A stretch of 64,000 nucleotides of DNA from an uncultured Lactobacillus sp. Its GTDB lineage: Bacteria; Bacillota; Bacilli; Lactobacillales; Lactobacillaceae. The position numbers and the translations under genes were made by a program. Positions 24,431 to 33,570 of the stretch are shown in pieces. Position 1 is the first letter of the stretch, and each line of letters opens with the position of its first letter. The stretch lies in assembly GCF_948948975.1 (NCBI RefSeq), contig NZ_CARBVX010000005.1, forward strand, positions 1-64,000, given 5' to 3'. The notes below the pieces were generated by a model. The model did no database searches. It saw only the letters and a program-made list of their open reading frames with translations, and was not told where the DNA came from.

Positions 24431-24906
24431 TAGTTATCAGACATCTCGATCTTCTTAATAAGGGCCTCACAGCCGCGATAAATATCCTGGTAAGCCCCTT
24501 CAAAGTCACCAGTATACCATGGATCATCAACATCCAACATAGAACCAGCAAAAGATAAAAGCTTATATTCTTTTCTTTTAGGATCTCCAGCCGAAATATG
24601 ATTCATATCAAAGAAGTTTTCTTCATCCATCCCGATAATGTAGTCATATTTCTCATAGTCACTTTTAACCATTTTTCTAGCCTGCCGATGGTTAAAAGGA
24701 ATTCCATGCTCATTCATCACTCGTTGAGAACGTATATCGATATCATGGCCAATCCCACTAATAATTGCATCTTCGGTTGTAGCGGCTGAACTAATTTCAT
24801 ACTCATTTTCTTTACCTAGATCTTTAACAATCTTTTTAGTAATAAATTCAGCCATGGGTGATCGACAAATATTCCCATGACAAACAAATAAGATTTTCTT
24901 AGTCAT
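24430..24906 (-). CDS. Low-molecular-weight protein-tyrosine phosphatase
   Basis: This is a 158-residue cytosolic phosphatase. The P-loop signature CX5R is 'CHGNICRS' at residues 9-16 (nucleophile Cys9, Arg15), and the general-acid Asp lies in 'VDDPWYTGDFEGAYQ' near 125-128. In Firmicutes, members of this family act on phosphotyrosine or phosphoarginine (YwlE type). The residue after the first Asn is Ile, as in both types, so the substrate is not settled. The eps kinase EpsC could be a target, but its dedicated phosphatase EpsD is already present. Followed by an overlapping membrane-protein gene. Confidence 0.92.
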   Translation of the reverse strand: MTKKILFVCHGNICRSPMAEFITKKIVKDLGKENEYEISSAATTEDAIISGIGHDIDIRSQRVMNEHGIPFNHRQARKMVKSDYEKYDYIIGMDEENFFDMNHISAGDPKRKEYKLLSFAGSMLDVDDPWYTGDFEGAYQDIYRGCEALIKKIEMSDN

Positions 24907-24971
24907 TTCTTTCCCTTATTTCTTTAAAGTGTATGTTTTTATTCTAAATCTAATGCAATTATTTAGGCAAG

Positions 24972-25010
24972 AAAAAATACCGACTAGAGCTTATTCACTC
25001 CAATCGGCAT
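24972..25010 (-). terminator. Terminator of the clpX-engB operon
   Basis: CCGACTAGAG pairs imperfectly with CTCCAATCGG; the minus-strand T6 tail follows at 24972-24977. It lies about 110 bases after the engB stop. Confidence 0.65.
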
Positions 25011-25117
25011 TCTTCTTTTTCAAAGGTTGCTGAAACATTATTAGTTCAATATTTTCAACGTATCTAATTATATCAAAGATAGATCAATTTAATCAGTAAA
25101 TTATGCAATTTTTTAAA

Positions 25118-25702
25118 TTACATTTTATCTTCGACCCAATCCCAGAATTTATCTACATTTAATTTAGAAACACTAGAAAATGGTAAGAAAGATACGTTTG
25201 CTTGTGAAAGATCCAGACTCTTACCAATTTTTTGCTTAATCTGACTTGCTTCCATCTTTTTCAACTTATCCATTTTTGTTGCTACCACTAAGATTGGAAT
25301 ATCAAGATAGAGAGCATAATTAAACATATTGATATCATCTGCAGTCGGATTGTGCCGTGCATCAACTAAAAGAATTAGTCCCTTTAAATCAGCACGTGTC
25401 TCCAAATAATCCTGAATCATTTCACCAAAAGCAGCTCTTTGCTTTTTAGACACTTTTGCATAGCCATAACCTGGTACATCAACTAGGTACAACTCATTAT
25501 TAACCTTATAAAAATTAAGAGTTTGAGTCTTACCTGGTTGTTGTGAAGTGCGGGCTAGTTTGCGACGATTAACAATCGTATTAATCAAACTAGATTTACC
25601 AACATTCGAACGGCCAGCCAAGGCAAATTCTGGTAAATCATCTTTTGGATACTGTTTTTCAGAAACAGCACTAATGACAAATTCAGTATCTACGACTTTC
25701 AT
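25118..25702 (-). CDS. engB: Ribosome-biogenesis GTPase EngB (YsxC/YihA)
   Basis: This essential GTPase assists late assembly of the 50S subunit. The 194-residue protein has all G motifs: G1 'GRSNVGKSS' (30-38), G2 around 'TSQQPGKTQTLNFY', G3 'DVPGYGYAKV', G4 'TKMDKL' and G5 'FSSV'. Its start codon overlaps the last base of the clpX stop region, giving tight coupling with clpX, an order seen across lactobacilli. Length and motifs are normal. Confidence 0.97.
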   Translation of the reverse strand: MKVVDTEFVISAVSEKQYPKDDLPEFALAGRSNVGKSSLINTIVNRRKLARTSQQPGKTQTLNFYKVNNELYLVDVPGYGYAKVSKKQRAAFGEMIQDYLETRADLKGLILLVDARHNPTADDINMFNYALYLDIPILVVATKMDKLKKMEASQIKQKIGKSLDLSQANVSFLPFSSVSKLNVDKFWDWVEDKM

Positions 25703-26967
25703 TATTTAGTCGCCTCACTCGTATCTTCAGCCTTATTCTCTTTATAGCTAATCTTAGGCTCTGCCTGCTTAGTAATAACATCCTTAGTAATTTGGACTTC
25801 TTTGATGTTATCATCACTTGGTGTCTGATACATTACATCCATTAAGGAATTTTCAACAATAGAACGTAAGCCACGTGCACCCATATGACGACTAATAGCC
25901 ATATCTGCAATAGCTTGAAGCGCTCCATCAGTAAATTCAAGATCAACATCGTCAAGTGACAACAATTTCTTGTATTGTTTTACTAAAGCATTCTTTGGTT
26001 CAGTTAAAATTCTAATTAAGTCTTCAGTCTTCAACTTATCAAGAGTAGTGATAATTGGAATACGTCCAATAAACTCAGGAATTAAACCAAATTTAACTAA
26101 ATCTCCAGTTGTAAGATTCTTTTGCCAGTCATCTGCATCTACTTGGTTAAGACCATTTTCTGCGCCAAAACCAATTGTCTTCTTTCCAAGGCGGTTTTTA
26201 ACGATATTTTCAATACCATCAAAAGCACCACCGACAATAAATAAGATATTAGTGGTATCAATCTTAATCATTTGTTGTTGTGGATGCTTACGTCCACCTT
26301 GAGGAGGAACAGAAGCAATAGTTCCTTCTAAGATCTTAAGCAGTGACTGTTGTACACCTTCACCGGAAACATCACGCGTAATTGAAACATTTTCTGCTTT
26401 TTTAGAAATTTTATCAATTTCATCAATGTAGATAATTCCACGTTGGGCACGCTCTAAATCATAATCGGCATTTTGCAACAATTTGAGCAAAATATTTTCT
26501 ACATCTTCACCAACATAACCGGCTTCAGTCAAAGTAGTAGCGTCCGCAATAGCAAATGGAACATTCAAAATTTTAGCCAAAGTTTGAGCTAAATAAGTTT
26601 TACCCGAACCAGTTGGCCCAATCAAAGCAATATTTGATTTTTGCAACTCAGTTCCGGTACTATCAATATCCATTTGACTGATACGTTTATAGTGGTTGTA
26701 AACAGCAACGGAAAGTACCTTCTTGGCACGATCTTGGCCAATTACGTACTCATCCAATTGCTTTTTAATTTCCATTGGCTTAGGTAAATCTTTAGTTTCT
26801 TTAATGGAATCTGCTTTTAATTCATCATCAATAATTTTCTTGGAAAGATCAATACATTCATTACAAATGTAGACTCCATTTCCAGCCACAATTTTTTTAA
26901 CTTGTGACTGTGGTTTACCGCAAAAAGAACATTTTACTTCTTCTTGCTCAGTAATTTGGTTAGCCAT
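25702..26967 (-). CDS. clpX: ATP-dependent Clp protease ATP-binding subunit ClpX
   Basis: This AAA+ unfoldase feeds substrates to ClpP. The 421-residue protein has the N-terminal zinc-binding domain (Cys13, Cys16, Cys35, Cys38), Walker A 'GPTGSGKT' (117-124), Walker B '[10 protein letters not shown]', the pore-loop tyrosine in '[10 protein letters not shown]', the ClpP-contacting 'IGFG' loop near 265, and '[12 protein letters not shown]' (sensor-2) near 375. A strong GGAGG ribosome site precedes the ATG. ClpX with ClpP also controls competence regulators such as ComK/ComX-type proteins in other Firmicutes, relevant given the regulators 6 kb away. Followed without a gap by engB. Confidence 0.98.
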   Translation of the reverse strand: MANQITEQEEVKCSFCGKPQSQVKKIVAGNGVYICNECIDLSKKIIDDELKADSIKETKDLPKPMEIKKQLDEYVIGQDRAKKVLSVAVYNHYKRISQMDIDSTGTELQKSNIALIGPTGSGKTYLAQTLAKILNVPFAIADATTLTEAGYVGEDVENILLKLLQNADYDLERAQRGIIYIDEIDKISKKAENVSITRDVSGEGVQQSLLKILEGTIASVPPQGGRKHPQQQMIKIDTTNILFIVGGAFDGIENIVKNRLGKKTIGFGAENGLNQVDADDWQKNLTTGDLVKFGLIPEFIGRIPIITTLDKLKTEDLIRILTEPKNALVKQYKKLLSLDDVDLEFTDGALQAIADMAISRHMGARGLRSIVENSLMDVMYQTPSDDNIKEVQITKDVITKQAEPKISYKENKAEDTSEATK

Positions 26968-27064
26968 CAGCCATCCTCCTTTTCACTTACTTTATGTCAA
27001 AATAAGCTTAGCAATTCACTTTAACAGAGTAAAGAAAATTGTCTTATTAATTAATAGTAAAGAA

Positions 27065-27090
27065 AAAAGCGACTGTCATAGCCGCCCTTT
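27065..27090 (-). terminator. Terminator of tig
   Basis: GCGGCT-ATGAC-AGTCGC followed by six T on the minus strand, shortly after the tig stop codon. Confidence 0.7.
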
Positions 27091-27111
27091 TCTTAAACTA
27101 GTTATCAACTA

Positions 27112-28461
27112 TTATTTATCAGCCTTTTTGTCGTCTTCTTTGGTTGACTTCTTAGCAGTTGACTTCTTAGTAGCTTTCTTAGCAACTTGCTTTGCCTTGT
27201 CAGCCACTAAATCAATAGCTTTTCTAATAGCAATATCATGCTTAAGCATATCATCACTCAAGCTACGACGAACAACTTTTTCGTCCATGTTGTAGTCGTG
27301 TGCCAAGTCCTTAATTTCTTGCTTAATTTCATCAGCAGTTGCGTCAAGTTTTTCTTTAGCAACAATTGCTTCCAAAACAAGGTTAGTCTTAACACGTTCT
27401 GCAGCACCCTTAGCTAATTGTTCACGCAATTGAGCTTCAGTAGTACCAGTTAACTTGAAGTAAGTTTGTGGGTCAATACCTTGACGTTGCATGTTGCCTA
27501 AGTATTGGTTCAATTGATTTTGAACATCTTCATCGATCATTGCTTGAGGAACTTCATCAATGGTTGCATTTTCAACTGCACCCTTGATTGCAGCATCTTG
27601 GATAGCGTCTTTTGCATCATCTTCCTTGTGCTTCTTCAAGTCTTTCTTGATCTTATCTTTTAATTCATCAAGTGATTCTACTGAATCATCAACATCTTTA
27701 GCAAACTCGTCATCTAACTTAGGTAATTCTTTAGATTTCACTTCATGAATCTTAGTAGCAAAGTGTGCTTCTTTACCAGCTAAGTCTTTTGCACCGTAAT
27801 CTTCTGGGAAGGTTACAACAACGTCTACATCGTCACCAGCTTTGTGACCAATAAGTTGATCTTCAAAACCAGGAATGAAAGTACCAGAACCTAATTCTAA
27901 TGAGTAATTTTGTGCACTACCACCATCAAATGGCTTACCATCAATAGTACCAGTGTAGTCGATAGTAACAGTATCGCCCTTAGCAGCCTTACCGTCCTTT
28001 AATACTAATTCAGCATTTTGTTCACGACGTTTGTTTAATTCTGCATCTACATCTTTAACTAAAACGCGAGTGTTTTGCTTAGGAACTTCAATACCCTTGT
28101 AGTCACCTAACTTAACTTCTGGCTTAACAGAAACAGTAGCTTTCATTTCCCAAGGCTTGTTCTTATCCATTGAAACTGGAGTAATTTGTGGTTGACCAAC
28201 TGGGTCAATACCAGCTTCTTTAACAGCAGCAGTGTAAGCTTCTGGTAAAACGGTGTTTAAAGCATCTTCGTAAAGAGCTTCTTCACCGTAAAATTGATCA
28301 AAAACAATACGAGAAACGTGACCTTTACGGAAACCAGGTACACGTAAGTTCTTCTTAACACGTTTGAAAGCTTGATCTAAGCCCTTTTTTACTTCTTCTT
28401 GTGAAATTTCAAAAGTTAATTCACCGGATGTTTTACCGGTCTTTTCCCATTTTACAGACAT
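27112..28461 (-). CDS. tig: Trigger factor (ribosome-associated peptidyl-prolyl isomerase chaperone)
   Basis: This is a 449-residue three-domain chaperone. The N-terminal ribosome-binding domain has the signature '[11 protein letters not shown]' near 41-51. The FKBP-type isomerase domain (about 155-245) contains '[20 protein letters not shown]' and '[16 protein letters not shown]'. The C-terminal arm domain is helical and ends in a Lys/Thr/Ser-rich tail (residues about 430-449) longer than usual. A GGAGG ribosome site supports ATG 28461. It acts at the ribosomal exit tunnel. It lies between tuf and clpX, the common lactobacillus order. Confidence 0.98.
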   Translation of the reverse strand: MSVKWEKTGKTSGELTFEISQEEVKKGLDQAFKRVKKNLRVPGFRKGHVSRIVFDQFYGEEALYEDALNTVLPEAYTAAVKEAGIDPVGQPQITPVSMDKNKPWEMKATVSVKPEVKLGDYKGIEVPKQNTRVLVKDVDAELNKRREQNAELVLKDGKAAKGDTVTIDYTGTIDGKPFDGGSAQNYSLELGSGTFIPGFEDQLIGHKAGDDVDVVVTFPEDYGAKDLAGKEAHFATKIHEVKSKELPKLDDEFAKDVDDSVESLDELKDKIKKDLKKHKEDDAKDAIQDAAIKGAVENATIDEVPQAMIDEDVQNQLNQYLGNMQRQGIDPQTYFKLTGTTEAQLREQLAKGAAERVKTNLVLEAIVAKEKLDATADEIKQEIKDLAHDYNMDEKVVRRSLSDDMLKHDIAIRKAIDLVADKAKQVAKKATKKSTAKKSTKEDDKKADK

Positions 28462-28571
28462 TAATTAAATACCTCCGATGTCAAATTTGGGTTTGCTATT
28501 GCACACTTAACTATCTTACCCTAAACCTTGCTAAAACACAAATCCAGAGAGAAATTTGTTAATTTTTGTAT

Positions 28572-28606
28572 AAAAAAAAGATGTATCCTAAGATACATCT
28601 TTTTTA
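28572..28606 (-). terminator. Terminator of tuf
   Basis: A perfect stem AAGATGTATC-CTAA-GATACATCTT with T runs on both sides; on the minus strand it follows the tuf stop by 13 bases. Confidence 0.9.
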
Positions 28607-28619
28607 AGAAAGTTTGGAA

Positions 28620-29810
28620 TTAGTCAAGAATTTCAGTAACTTGACCAGCACCAACAGTCTTACCACCTTCACGGATAGTAAACTTAGTACCCTTTTCAAT
28701 GGCAACTGGCTTGATCAATTCAACAGTGAATTCAACGTTATCACCAGGCATAACCATTTCAGTACCTTCTGGCAATTCAATCTTACCAGTTACGTCAGTA
28801 GTGTGGAAGTAGAATTGTGGACGGTAATCTGAGAAGAATGGAGTGTGACGACCACCTTCATCTTTGTTCAAGATATAAACTTGACCCTTGAAGTTCTTGT
28901 GGGTTTGAATTGAACCAGGTGCAGCTAAAACTTGACCACGTTCAACTTGGTCACGGTCGATACCACGAAGCAATACACCAACGTTATCGCCGGCTTCACC
29001 AAGATCAAGAGTCTTGTGGAACATTTCCAAACCAGTAACAGTTGACTTTTCAATCTTGTCAGTTAAACCAACGATTTCAACTTCATCGCCGACCTTAACA
29101 GTACCACGGTCGATACGACCAGAAGCAACAGTACCACGACCAGTGATAGTAAATACGTCTTCAACTGGCATTAAGAATGGCTTGTCAGTATCACGTTCTG
29201 GAGTTGGGATGTATTCGTCAACAGTTTCCATTAATTTTCTGATAACGTCTTGTTGTTCTGGGTCACCTTCAAGTGCCTTCAAAGCTGAACCACGGATAAC
29301 AGGAACATCGTCACCAGGGTAATCGTATTCTGATAACAAGTCACGTACTTCCATTTCAACTAAGTCGATCAATTCTGGATCGTCAACTAAGTCAACCTTG
29401 TTTAAGAATACAACGATGTATTGAACACCAACTTGACGAGCAAGTAAGATGTGTTCACGAGTTTGTGGCATAGGACCATCAGTTGCAGCAACAACCAAGA
29501 TAGCACCATCCATTTGTGCAGCACCAGTAATCATGTTCTTGATGTAGTCAGCGTGACCTGGAGCATCCATGTGAGCGTAGTGACGATTCTTAGTTTCGTA
29601 TTCTACGTGAGCGGTATTAATAGTAATACCACGTTCCTTTTCTTCTGGAGCAGCATCGATTTGTGAGTAATCTTCAGCTTGTGCCAAACCGTCTTCTGCC
29701 AAAACAGTAGTAATAGCTGCAGTTAAAGTGGTCTTACCATGGTCAACGTGGCCGATAGTACCAATGTTAACGTGCGGCTTAGTTCTTTCGTAATGTTCTT
29801 TTTCTGCCAT
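28620..29810 (-). CDS. tuf: Elongation factor Tu
   Basis: This GTPase delivers aminoacyl-tRNA to the ribosome. The 396-residue protein carries G1 'GHVDHGKTT' (20-28), the '[13 protein letters not shown]' switch, G3 'DAPGHADY' and G4 'NKVDLVD'. Domains 2 and 3 follow with the family-typical '[19 protein letters not shown]' and the C-terminal '[12 protein letters not shown]'. I start it at ATG 29810 behind AGGAGGGT; the frame extends nine codons upstream without merit. Codon use is strongly biased, as expected for a highly expressed gene. It has its own promoter and terminator, so it is monocistronic here. Confidence 0.99.
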   Translation of the reverse strand: MAEKEHYERTKPHVNIGTIGHVDHGKTTLTAAITTVLAEDGLAQAEDYSQIDAAPEEKERGITINTAHVEYETKNRHYAHMDAPGHADYIKNMITGAAQMDGAILVVAATDGPMPQTREHILLARQVGVQYIVVFLNKVDLVDDPELIDLVEMEVRDLLSEYDYPGDDVPVIRGSALKALEGDPEQQDVIRKLMETVDEYIPTPERDTDKPFLMPVEDVFTITGRGTVASGRIDRGTVKVGDEVEIVGLTDKIEKSTVTGLEMFHKTLDLGEAGDNVGVLLRGIDRDQVERGQVLAAPGSIQTHKNFKGQVYILNKDEGGRHTPFFSDYRPQFYFHTTDVTGKIELPEGTEMVMPGDNVEFTVELIKPVAIEKGTKFTIREGGKTVGAGQVTEILD

Positions 29811-29877
29811 TAATATGACCCTCCTGTAAATTTGCAAGAAGTCCGTTGAGTAAGTAACGGATAATTCTCTGTTGATT

Positions 29878-29965
29878 ATTATACTACTTTCAAAGGTAAA
29901 AGCCTAGCTCGTACCCCTTTGAAAATATCCTTTATTGATTATACTAGATCCACAGAAAATGTAAA
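29878..29965 (-). promoter_or_regulatory. tuf promoter region
   Basis: TTTACA (29960-29965), a 16-base spacer and TATAAT (29938-29943) form a good promoter. A second TATAAT lies at 29878-29883 without a clear -35. Between them TTTCAAAGG and CCTTTGAAA (29888-29924) form a 9-bp inverted repeat that would sit in the leader of the longer transcript. Confidence 0.6.
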
Positions 29966-29987
29966 CCTTTTTTGCTCAATATCGGAA

Positions 29988-30845
29988 CTAAAAATCAGAA
30001 TTTGTTGCTTTTTCATATGCCAAATATTCATATATTTTATTTAAAAGTTTCTGGTTAGCTCCGCCCTTCTTTTGCTCAAGGTAATTTCTAAAATCATGAG
30101 CAAATTGATCCGGATCTCTAATATACTCATTTAAACGAGGATACAGCATCCCTAAACAAACATTCATCTCACCTATCATTATTGGTAGTTTGCTTGGATC
30201 TTGTCTAAAGTAATCCGCTAAGCTAACACAAACTTCACGATAAATTGGGCTTTTTTCAAGTAAGTCGGTTTCTTTAGGAATGAATTCTTTTAACTCTCCT
30301 AAAATGTAAACTTGAACTTTTTCACTATATCCAAGTTTTATTAAATCTTCGCATAAGGATAAGCGCAAAGCAAAATTAGGAGATGGATCCATTAAAATAC
30401 TTTTTGCCAAATTAGTAAAGTTTTCCGTACTTAAGCAATATAGCAGTAAGTAGTCTTTTTCTTGAATATATTTAAGCTGTTTAAAATTTTTCATTATTTC
30501 TAATTGCTTAATTTGACTAACTGGTTCAACTTTTACCGGTAGCTTTTTTTGTAGTAAGTGTTCCAGCTCAGCTGCTTCAATTGCATAATGCTGAAAAGCT
30601 AAAATTTTAAGATAAGTGTCGTATACTCTTTGATTAGAAAAAAGGTCAGGCTCTTCCTTAATTAAAGAATATGCCTGATCCCCCTTTTCTTGGATTAAAT
30701 ATATTTCACATAGCTCACAAACAATATCTGAATCGTGACCTAACCGTAAAGCCTCAAGTAAATATTGCTTAGCTTGCGGCAAATCATTGTGCTTTTTAGC
30801 TTCTTTTGCTAAAAGAAGAAAGTTATCTTGACTTGCATGTGACAT
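29988..30845 (-). CDS. TPR-repeat protein downstream of RNase J2
   Basis: This is a 285-residue soluble helical protein with tetratricopeptide-like repeats at the N-terminus: 'LLAKEAKKHNDLPQAKQYLL' then 'EALRLGHDSDIVCELCEIYL'. No catalytic motif is visible. Its ATG overlaps the RNase J2 stop (TAATG), so the two are translationally coupled, and it may serve as an adaptor or assembly factor for J2 or another RNA-processing partner; that is inference from coupling. Its promoterless position behind J2 and short distance to the tuf promoter region fit a two-gene operon. Confidence 0.75.
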   Translation of the reverse strand: MSHASQDNFLLLAKEAKKHNDLPQAKQYLLEALRLGHDSDIVCELCEIYLIQEKGDQAYSLIKEEPDLFSNQRVYDTYLKILAFQHYAIEAAELEHLLQKKLPVKVEPVSQIKQLEIMKNFKQLKYIQEKDYLLLYCLSTENFTNLAKSILMDPSPNFALRLSLCEDLIKLGYSEKVQVYILGELKEFIPKETDLLEKSPIYREVCVSLADYFRQDPSKLPIMIGEMNVCLGMLYPRLNEYIRDPDQFAHDFRNYLEQKKGGANQKLLNKIYEYLAYEKATNSDF

Positions 30846-32620
30846 TAAGCTTTTGCCTTCTTTTGTTCTGAATCTTTTTTATGATGATTTTTTCTAACTG
30901 GACGTTTTTCAGAATTATTATCTTGATTATTCCGTCTAGCCATTGCACGGTGTCTATTTTGGTTAACTTCCATTACAACTGGTAAAACAACTGGACGACG
31001 ACCTGTTTGCTTGTAAAGATATTTTTCAACATCATTACGAACATCTTGCTTTAATTCAGTCCAATCAAATTTCTTGTGTTCAAAGTTATTGTTTACTGCT
31101 TCTTTAATTACATCAGCAGCACCATTCATCAAGGCATGGTTAGCCTTAATGTATACAAATCCTCTAGTTGAAACACGTGGTTCTGAGATAATCTTCTTTT
31201 TCTTTCTGTCAATAGTAACTGCAGCAATGAAAACTCCATCATCAGATAAAACTTCCCGGTCCCTTAAAACGATGTTTCCAACATCACCTACACCAGAACC
31301 GTCAATCATGATATCTTCACCAGGAACCGCATCTGTACGATAGAAACGTCCTTTTTCTAAAGCATATGCATCCCCATTATGTGGTAAGAAAATATCCTTC
31401 TTATTCATACCTGCTTCAATAGCTAAATCTTTATGGATCTCAAGAAGACGATATTCACCAATAACTGGAATTAAGAACTTAGGCTTAAGTGTATCAATTA
31501 ACATTTGCAAGTCTCGCCCAGTTGCATGTCCACTGGTATGCTTGTCTCTGCCAAGTTCTTTAACTGTTCCGCCAGCACGGTAAATCATATCGCTAGTCTG
31601 GGCAACCATAGTTTCAACAGAGTGTGAAGGAGTGGTAGCGATGAAAACTAAATCACCTTTCTTAATCTTAATCATACGGTGACGGTTAGTTGCCATCTTT
31701 TGAAGGGACTTAAGTGGTTCACCCATACGACCAGTTTCTAAGATTACTAATTCATTATCAGGAATCTTCTTTAAGTCTTTACTGTGAACAAGCAATCCCT
31801 TAGGCACATTTAAGTAACCTAACTTCATTGCTGTATAGACAATCTTACCAGCATCTCTACCTGTCAAGAAAACATGTCTTCCAGTGGCAGCCGCTGCTTG
31901 GAAAATCTCTTGAACACGGACGATATTTGATGCTTTTGCTGCAGCAATGATTCGACCATCATAATTCTCAAAAATATTGTAAATATATTTTTCAATACTA
32001 GTCTGACGATCATTCGGGAAGTTAGCTTCAGCATTAGTGGAGTCACTAAGAAGTGCGAGCACACCCTTTTGGGCAATTTCAGATAAACGAACAAAATCAG
32101 TTCGATAACCTTTTTTAGCTGATGGATCAAACTTAAAGTCACCAGTGTAGACAATCTCTCCTTCTTTAGTGGAAATATCAATTCCTAAAGAATCTGGAAT
32201 TGAGTGCGTAGTCTTGAAGAAAGAGACATTTGCATTTTTAAATTCAATTTCTGTGTCAGCGTCAATAACATGGAACAAGTCGTTTTTACGACGTCTATTT
32301 TCACGTTGAACAGCGATCTTAGCCAATTCAATAGTTAATTTTGAACCGAAAACTGGAATATCGTGATCTCTTAAAATATATGGTAGAGCACCAATTGAGT
32401 CAGCGTGACCATGAGTTAAAAAGATACCGGCAATTTTATCGGCATAATCTTGGAAAAATTGTAAATCAGGAATAACAACGTCAATTCCTAATAAAGATGA
32501 ATCAGGATACTTCAAACCTGCATCCATAATAAAAATTTCGTCTTCTACTTGAACAGCGTACATGTTTTTACCATTTTCACGTGCGCCACCCAAGATCATT
32601 ATCTTAATCTTTTGTGACAT
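30845..32620 (-). CDS. rnjB: Ribonuclease J2 (metallo-beta-lactamase/beta-CASP RNase)
   Basis: This is a 591-residue paralogue of the J1 protein encoded at 44291-45970. The metallo-beta-lactamase site is altered: 'THGHADSIG' has His70, His72 and Asp74, but Ser75 replaces the second metal-binding His of HxHxDH. The remaining motifs 'TTHSIPDSLG', 'LLSDSTNAE', 'HTSGHATGRD' and 'PHNGDA' are retained. J2 proteins of Firmicutes often have weakened active sites and act mainly as partner of J1 in the RNA degradosome. A basic tail of about 40 residues (RHRAMARRNNQD...KKAKA) may bind RNA. Linked to a coupled TPR gene downstream; rpsO lies upstream. Confidence 0.93.
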   Translation of the reverse strand: MSQKIKIMILGGARENGKNMYAVQVEDEIFIMDAGLKYPDSSLLGIDVVIPDLQFFQDYADKIAGIFLTHGHADSIGALPYILRDHDIPVFGSKLTIELAKIAVQRENRRRKNDLFHVIDADTEIEFKNANVSFFKTTHSIPDSLGIDISTKEGEIVYTGDFKFDPSAKKGYRTDFVRLSEIAQKGVLALLSDSTNAEANFPNDRQTSIEKYIYNIFENYDGRIIAAAKASNIVRVQEIFQAAAATGRHVFLTGRDAGKIVYTAMKLGYLNVPKGLLVHSKDLKKIPDNELVILETGRMGEPLKSLQKMATNRHRMIKIKKGDLVFIATTPSHSVETMVAQTSDMIYRAGGTVKELGRDKHTSGHATGRDLQMLIDTLKPKFLIPVIGEYRLLEIHKDLAIEAGMNKKDIFLPHNGDAYALEKGRFYRTDAVPGEDIMIDGSGVGDVGNIVLRDREVLSDDGVFIAAVTIDRKKKKIISEPRVSTRGFVYIKANHALMNGAADVIKEAVNNNFEHKKFDWTELKQDVRNDVEKYLYKQTGRRPVVLPVVMEVNQNRHRAMARRNNQDNNSEKRPVRKNHHKKDSEQKKAKA

Positions 32621-32727
32621 TTTTTTGCTTCTTTCTATATTTACTTAAATTATTTATGGATCTTAATGATCAAAACGAAGTTAATCTAATTAATTTTACC
32701 ATATAATAGTATGAATTTGAAAGGAAC

Positions 32728-32759
32728 AAAAAAGCTACTCTTTAAGATAAAGAGTAGCT
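32728..32759 (-). terminator. Terminator of rpsO
   Basis: AGCTACTCTTT-AAGAT-AAAGAGTAGCT followed by six T on the minus strand, 20 bases after the rpsO stop. Confidence 0.9.
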
Positions 32760-32780
32760 GAGGTTTATGAATTATTAGAA

Positions 32781-33050
32781 TTAACGACGTAAACCTAACT
32801 TGTTGATTAATTCACGGTAACGTTGAATATCTTTGTTCTTTAAGTAACGAAGTAAGTTACGACGGTGACCAATCTTCTTAAGCAAACCAACGTATGAGTG
32901 GTGGTCTTGCTTGTTAGCCTTTAAGTGGTCGTTCAAGTTGTTGATATCACTAGTTAAAAGTGCAATTTGAACTTCTGGAGAACCAGTATCGCCATCGTGA
33001 CGTGCGTATTCTTTGATTAATTCATCTTTCTTTTCTTTTGAAATAGCCAT
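32781..33050 (-). CDS. rpsO: 30S ribosomal protein S15
   Basis: This primary-assembly protein binds the 16S rRNA central domain. The 89-residue sequence has '[20 protein letters not shown]' and '[20 protein letters not shown]', the RNA-contact signatures (His-Asp-x-Asp-Thr-Gly-Ser and the Tyr-x-x-Leu-Leu loop). A GAGAGG ribosome site precedes ATG 33050. A structured leader and own promoter lie upstream, divergent from rpsT. S15 represses its own translation in many bacteria through leader RNA structures. Confidence 0.99.
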   Translation of the reverse strand: MAISKEKKDELIKEYARHDGDTGSPEVQIALLTSDINNLNDHLKANKQDHHSYVGLLKKIGHRRNLLRYLKNKDIQRYRELINKLGLRR

Positions 33051-33079
33051 TAGAAAAATACCTCTCTTTTAAATAATTG

Positions 33080-33169
33080 CCATTAACAACGTTAACCGTC
33101 GGCGGCGGGAAAACAGCGTCAATGGTTCCAACAGATATTAATATTACATGGAAGTTTTTAAAAATGCAA
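33080..33169 (-). promoter_or_regulatory. rpsO promoter and structured leader
   Basis: TTGCAT (33164-33169), a 17-base spacer and TAATAT (33141-33146) form the promoter. The leader then contains a 7-bp stem, CCATTGA (33119-33125) with TTAATGG (33080-33086), enclosing an unusually GC-rich stretch (CCCGCCGCCGACGG). It is a candidate S15 autoregulatory site; the exact fold is not determined. Confidence 0.45.
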
Positions 33170-33181
33170 GTCCAAATTACC

Positions 33182-33210
33182 TTGCACCAACGGCTTGTAT
33201 TAAGTATAAT
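33182..33210 (+). promoter_or_regulatory. rpsT promoter
   Basis: TTGCAC (33182-33187), exactly 17 bases, TATAAT (33205-33210). It lies 34 bases before the rpsT start and is divergent from the rpsO promoter. Confidence 0.85.
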
Positions 33211-33244
33211 TAACGAGTAAATCTATTTTATCGAGGTGATTTTG

Positions 33245-33502
33245 ATGCCACAAATTAAATCAGCAATTAAACGTGTTAAGACTAATGCTACTGCTAACAA
33301 GCGCAACGCTGCTGAATTAAGTAAATTGAGAACTGCTGTAAGAAAATTCAACGAAGCTGTTGAAAATGACGCAAAAGATGTCCTCGATTTAGAAGTTAAA
33401 GCTGCACGTGCTTTAGATAAGGCTGTTTCTAAAGGTCTTATTTCTAAGAACAAAGCTAACCGTGATAAATCACGCTTATCTAAAAAGGCTGCTAACAAGT
33501 AA
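33245..33502 (+). CDS. rpsT: 30S ribosomal protein S20
   Basis: This is an 85-residue, strongly basic, all-helical protein ('[20 protein letters not shown]' start, '[20 protein letters not shown]' end) that binds 16S rRNA early in assembly. The start at ATG 33245 is placed by GAGGTGA five bases upstream; a GTG nine bases earlier lies inside that ribosome site. Terminated by a hairpin shared with the convergent holA. Confidence 0.98.
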   Translation: MPQIKSAIKRVKTNATANKRNAAELSKLRTAVRKFNEAVENDAKDVLDLEVKAARALDKAVSKGLISKNKANRDKSRLSKKAANK

Positions 33503-33534
33503 TTATTTACTTGACACCTGATATTAGGCAAAAT

Positions 33535-33565
33535 AAAAGCTCGGAGTTTTCCTCCGGGCTTTTTT
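33535..33565. terminator. Bidirectional terminator between rpsT and holA
   Basis: AGCTCGGAG-TTTTC-CTCCGGGCT followed by TTTTTT on the plus strand and TTTTA on the minus strand, between the convergent rpsT and holA. Confidence 0.85.
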
Positions 33566-33570
33566 GTTGT

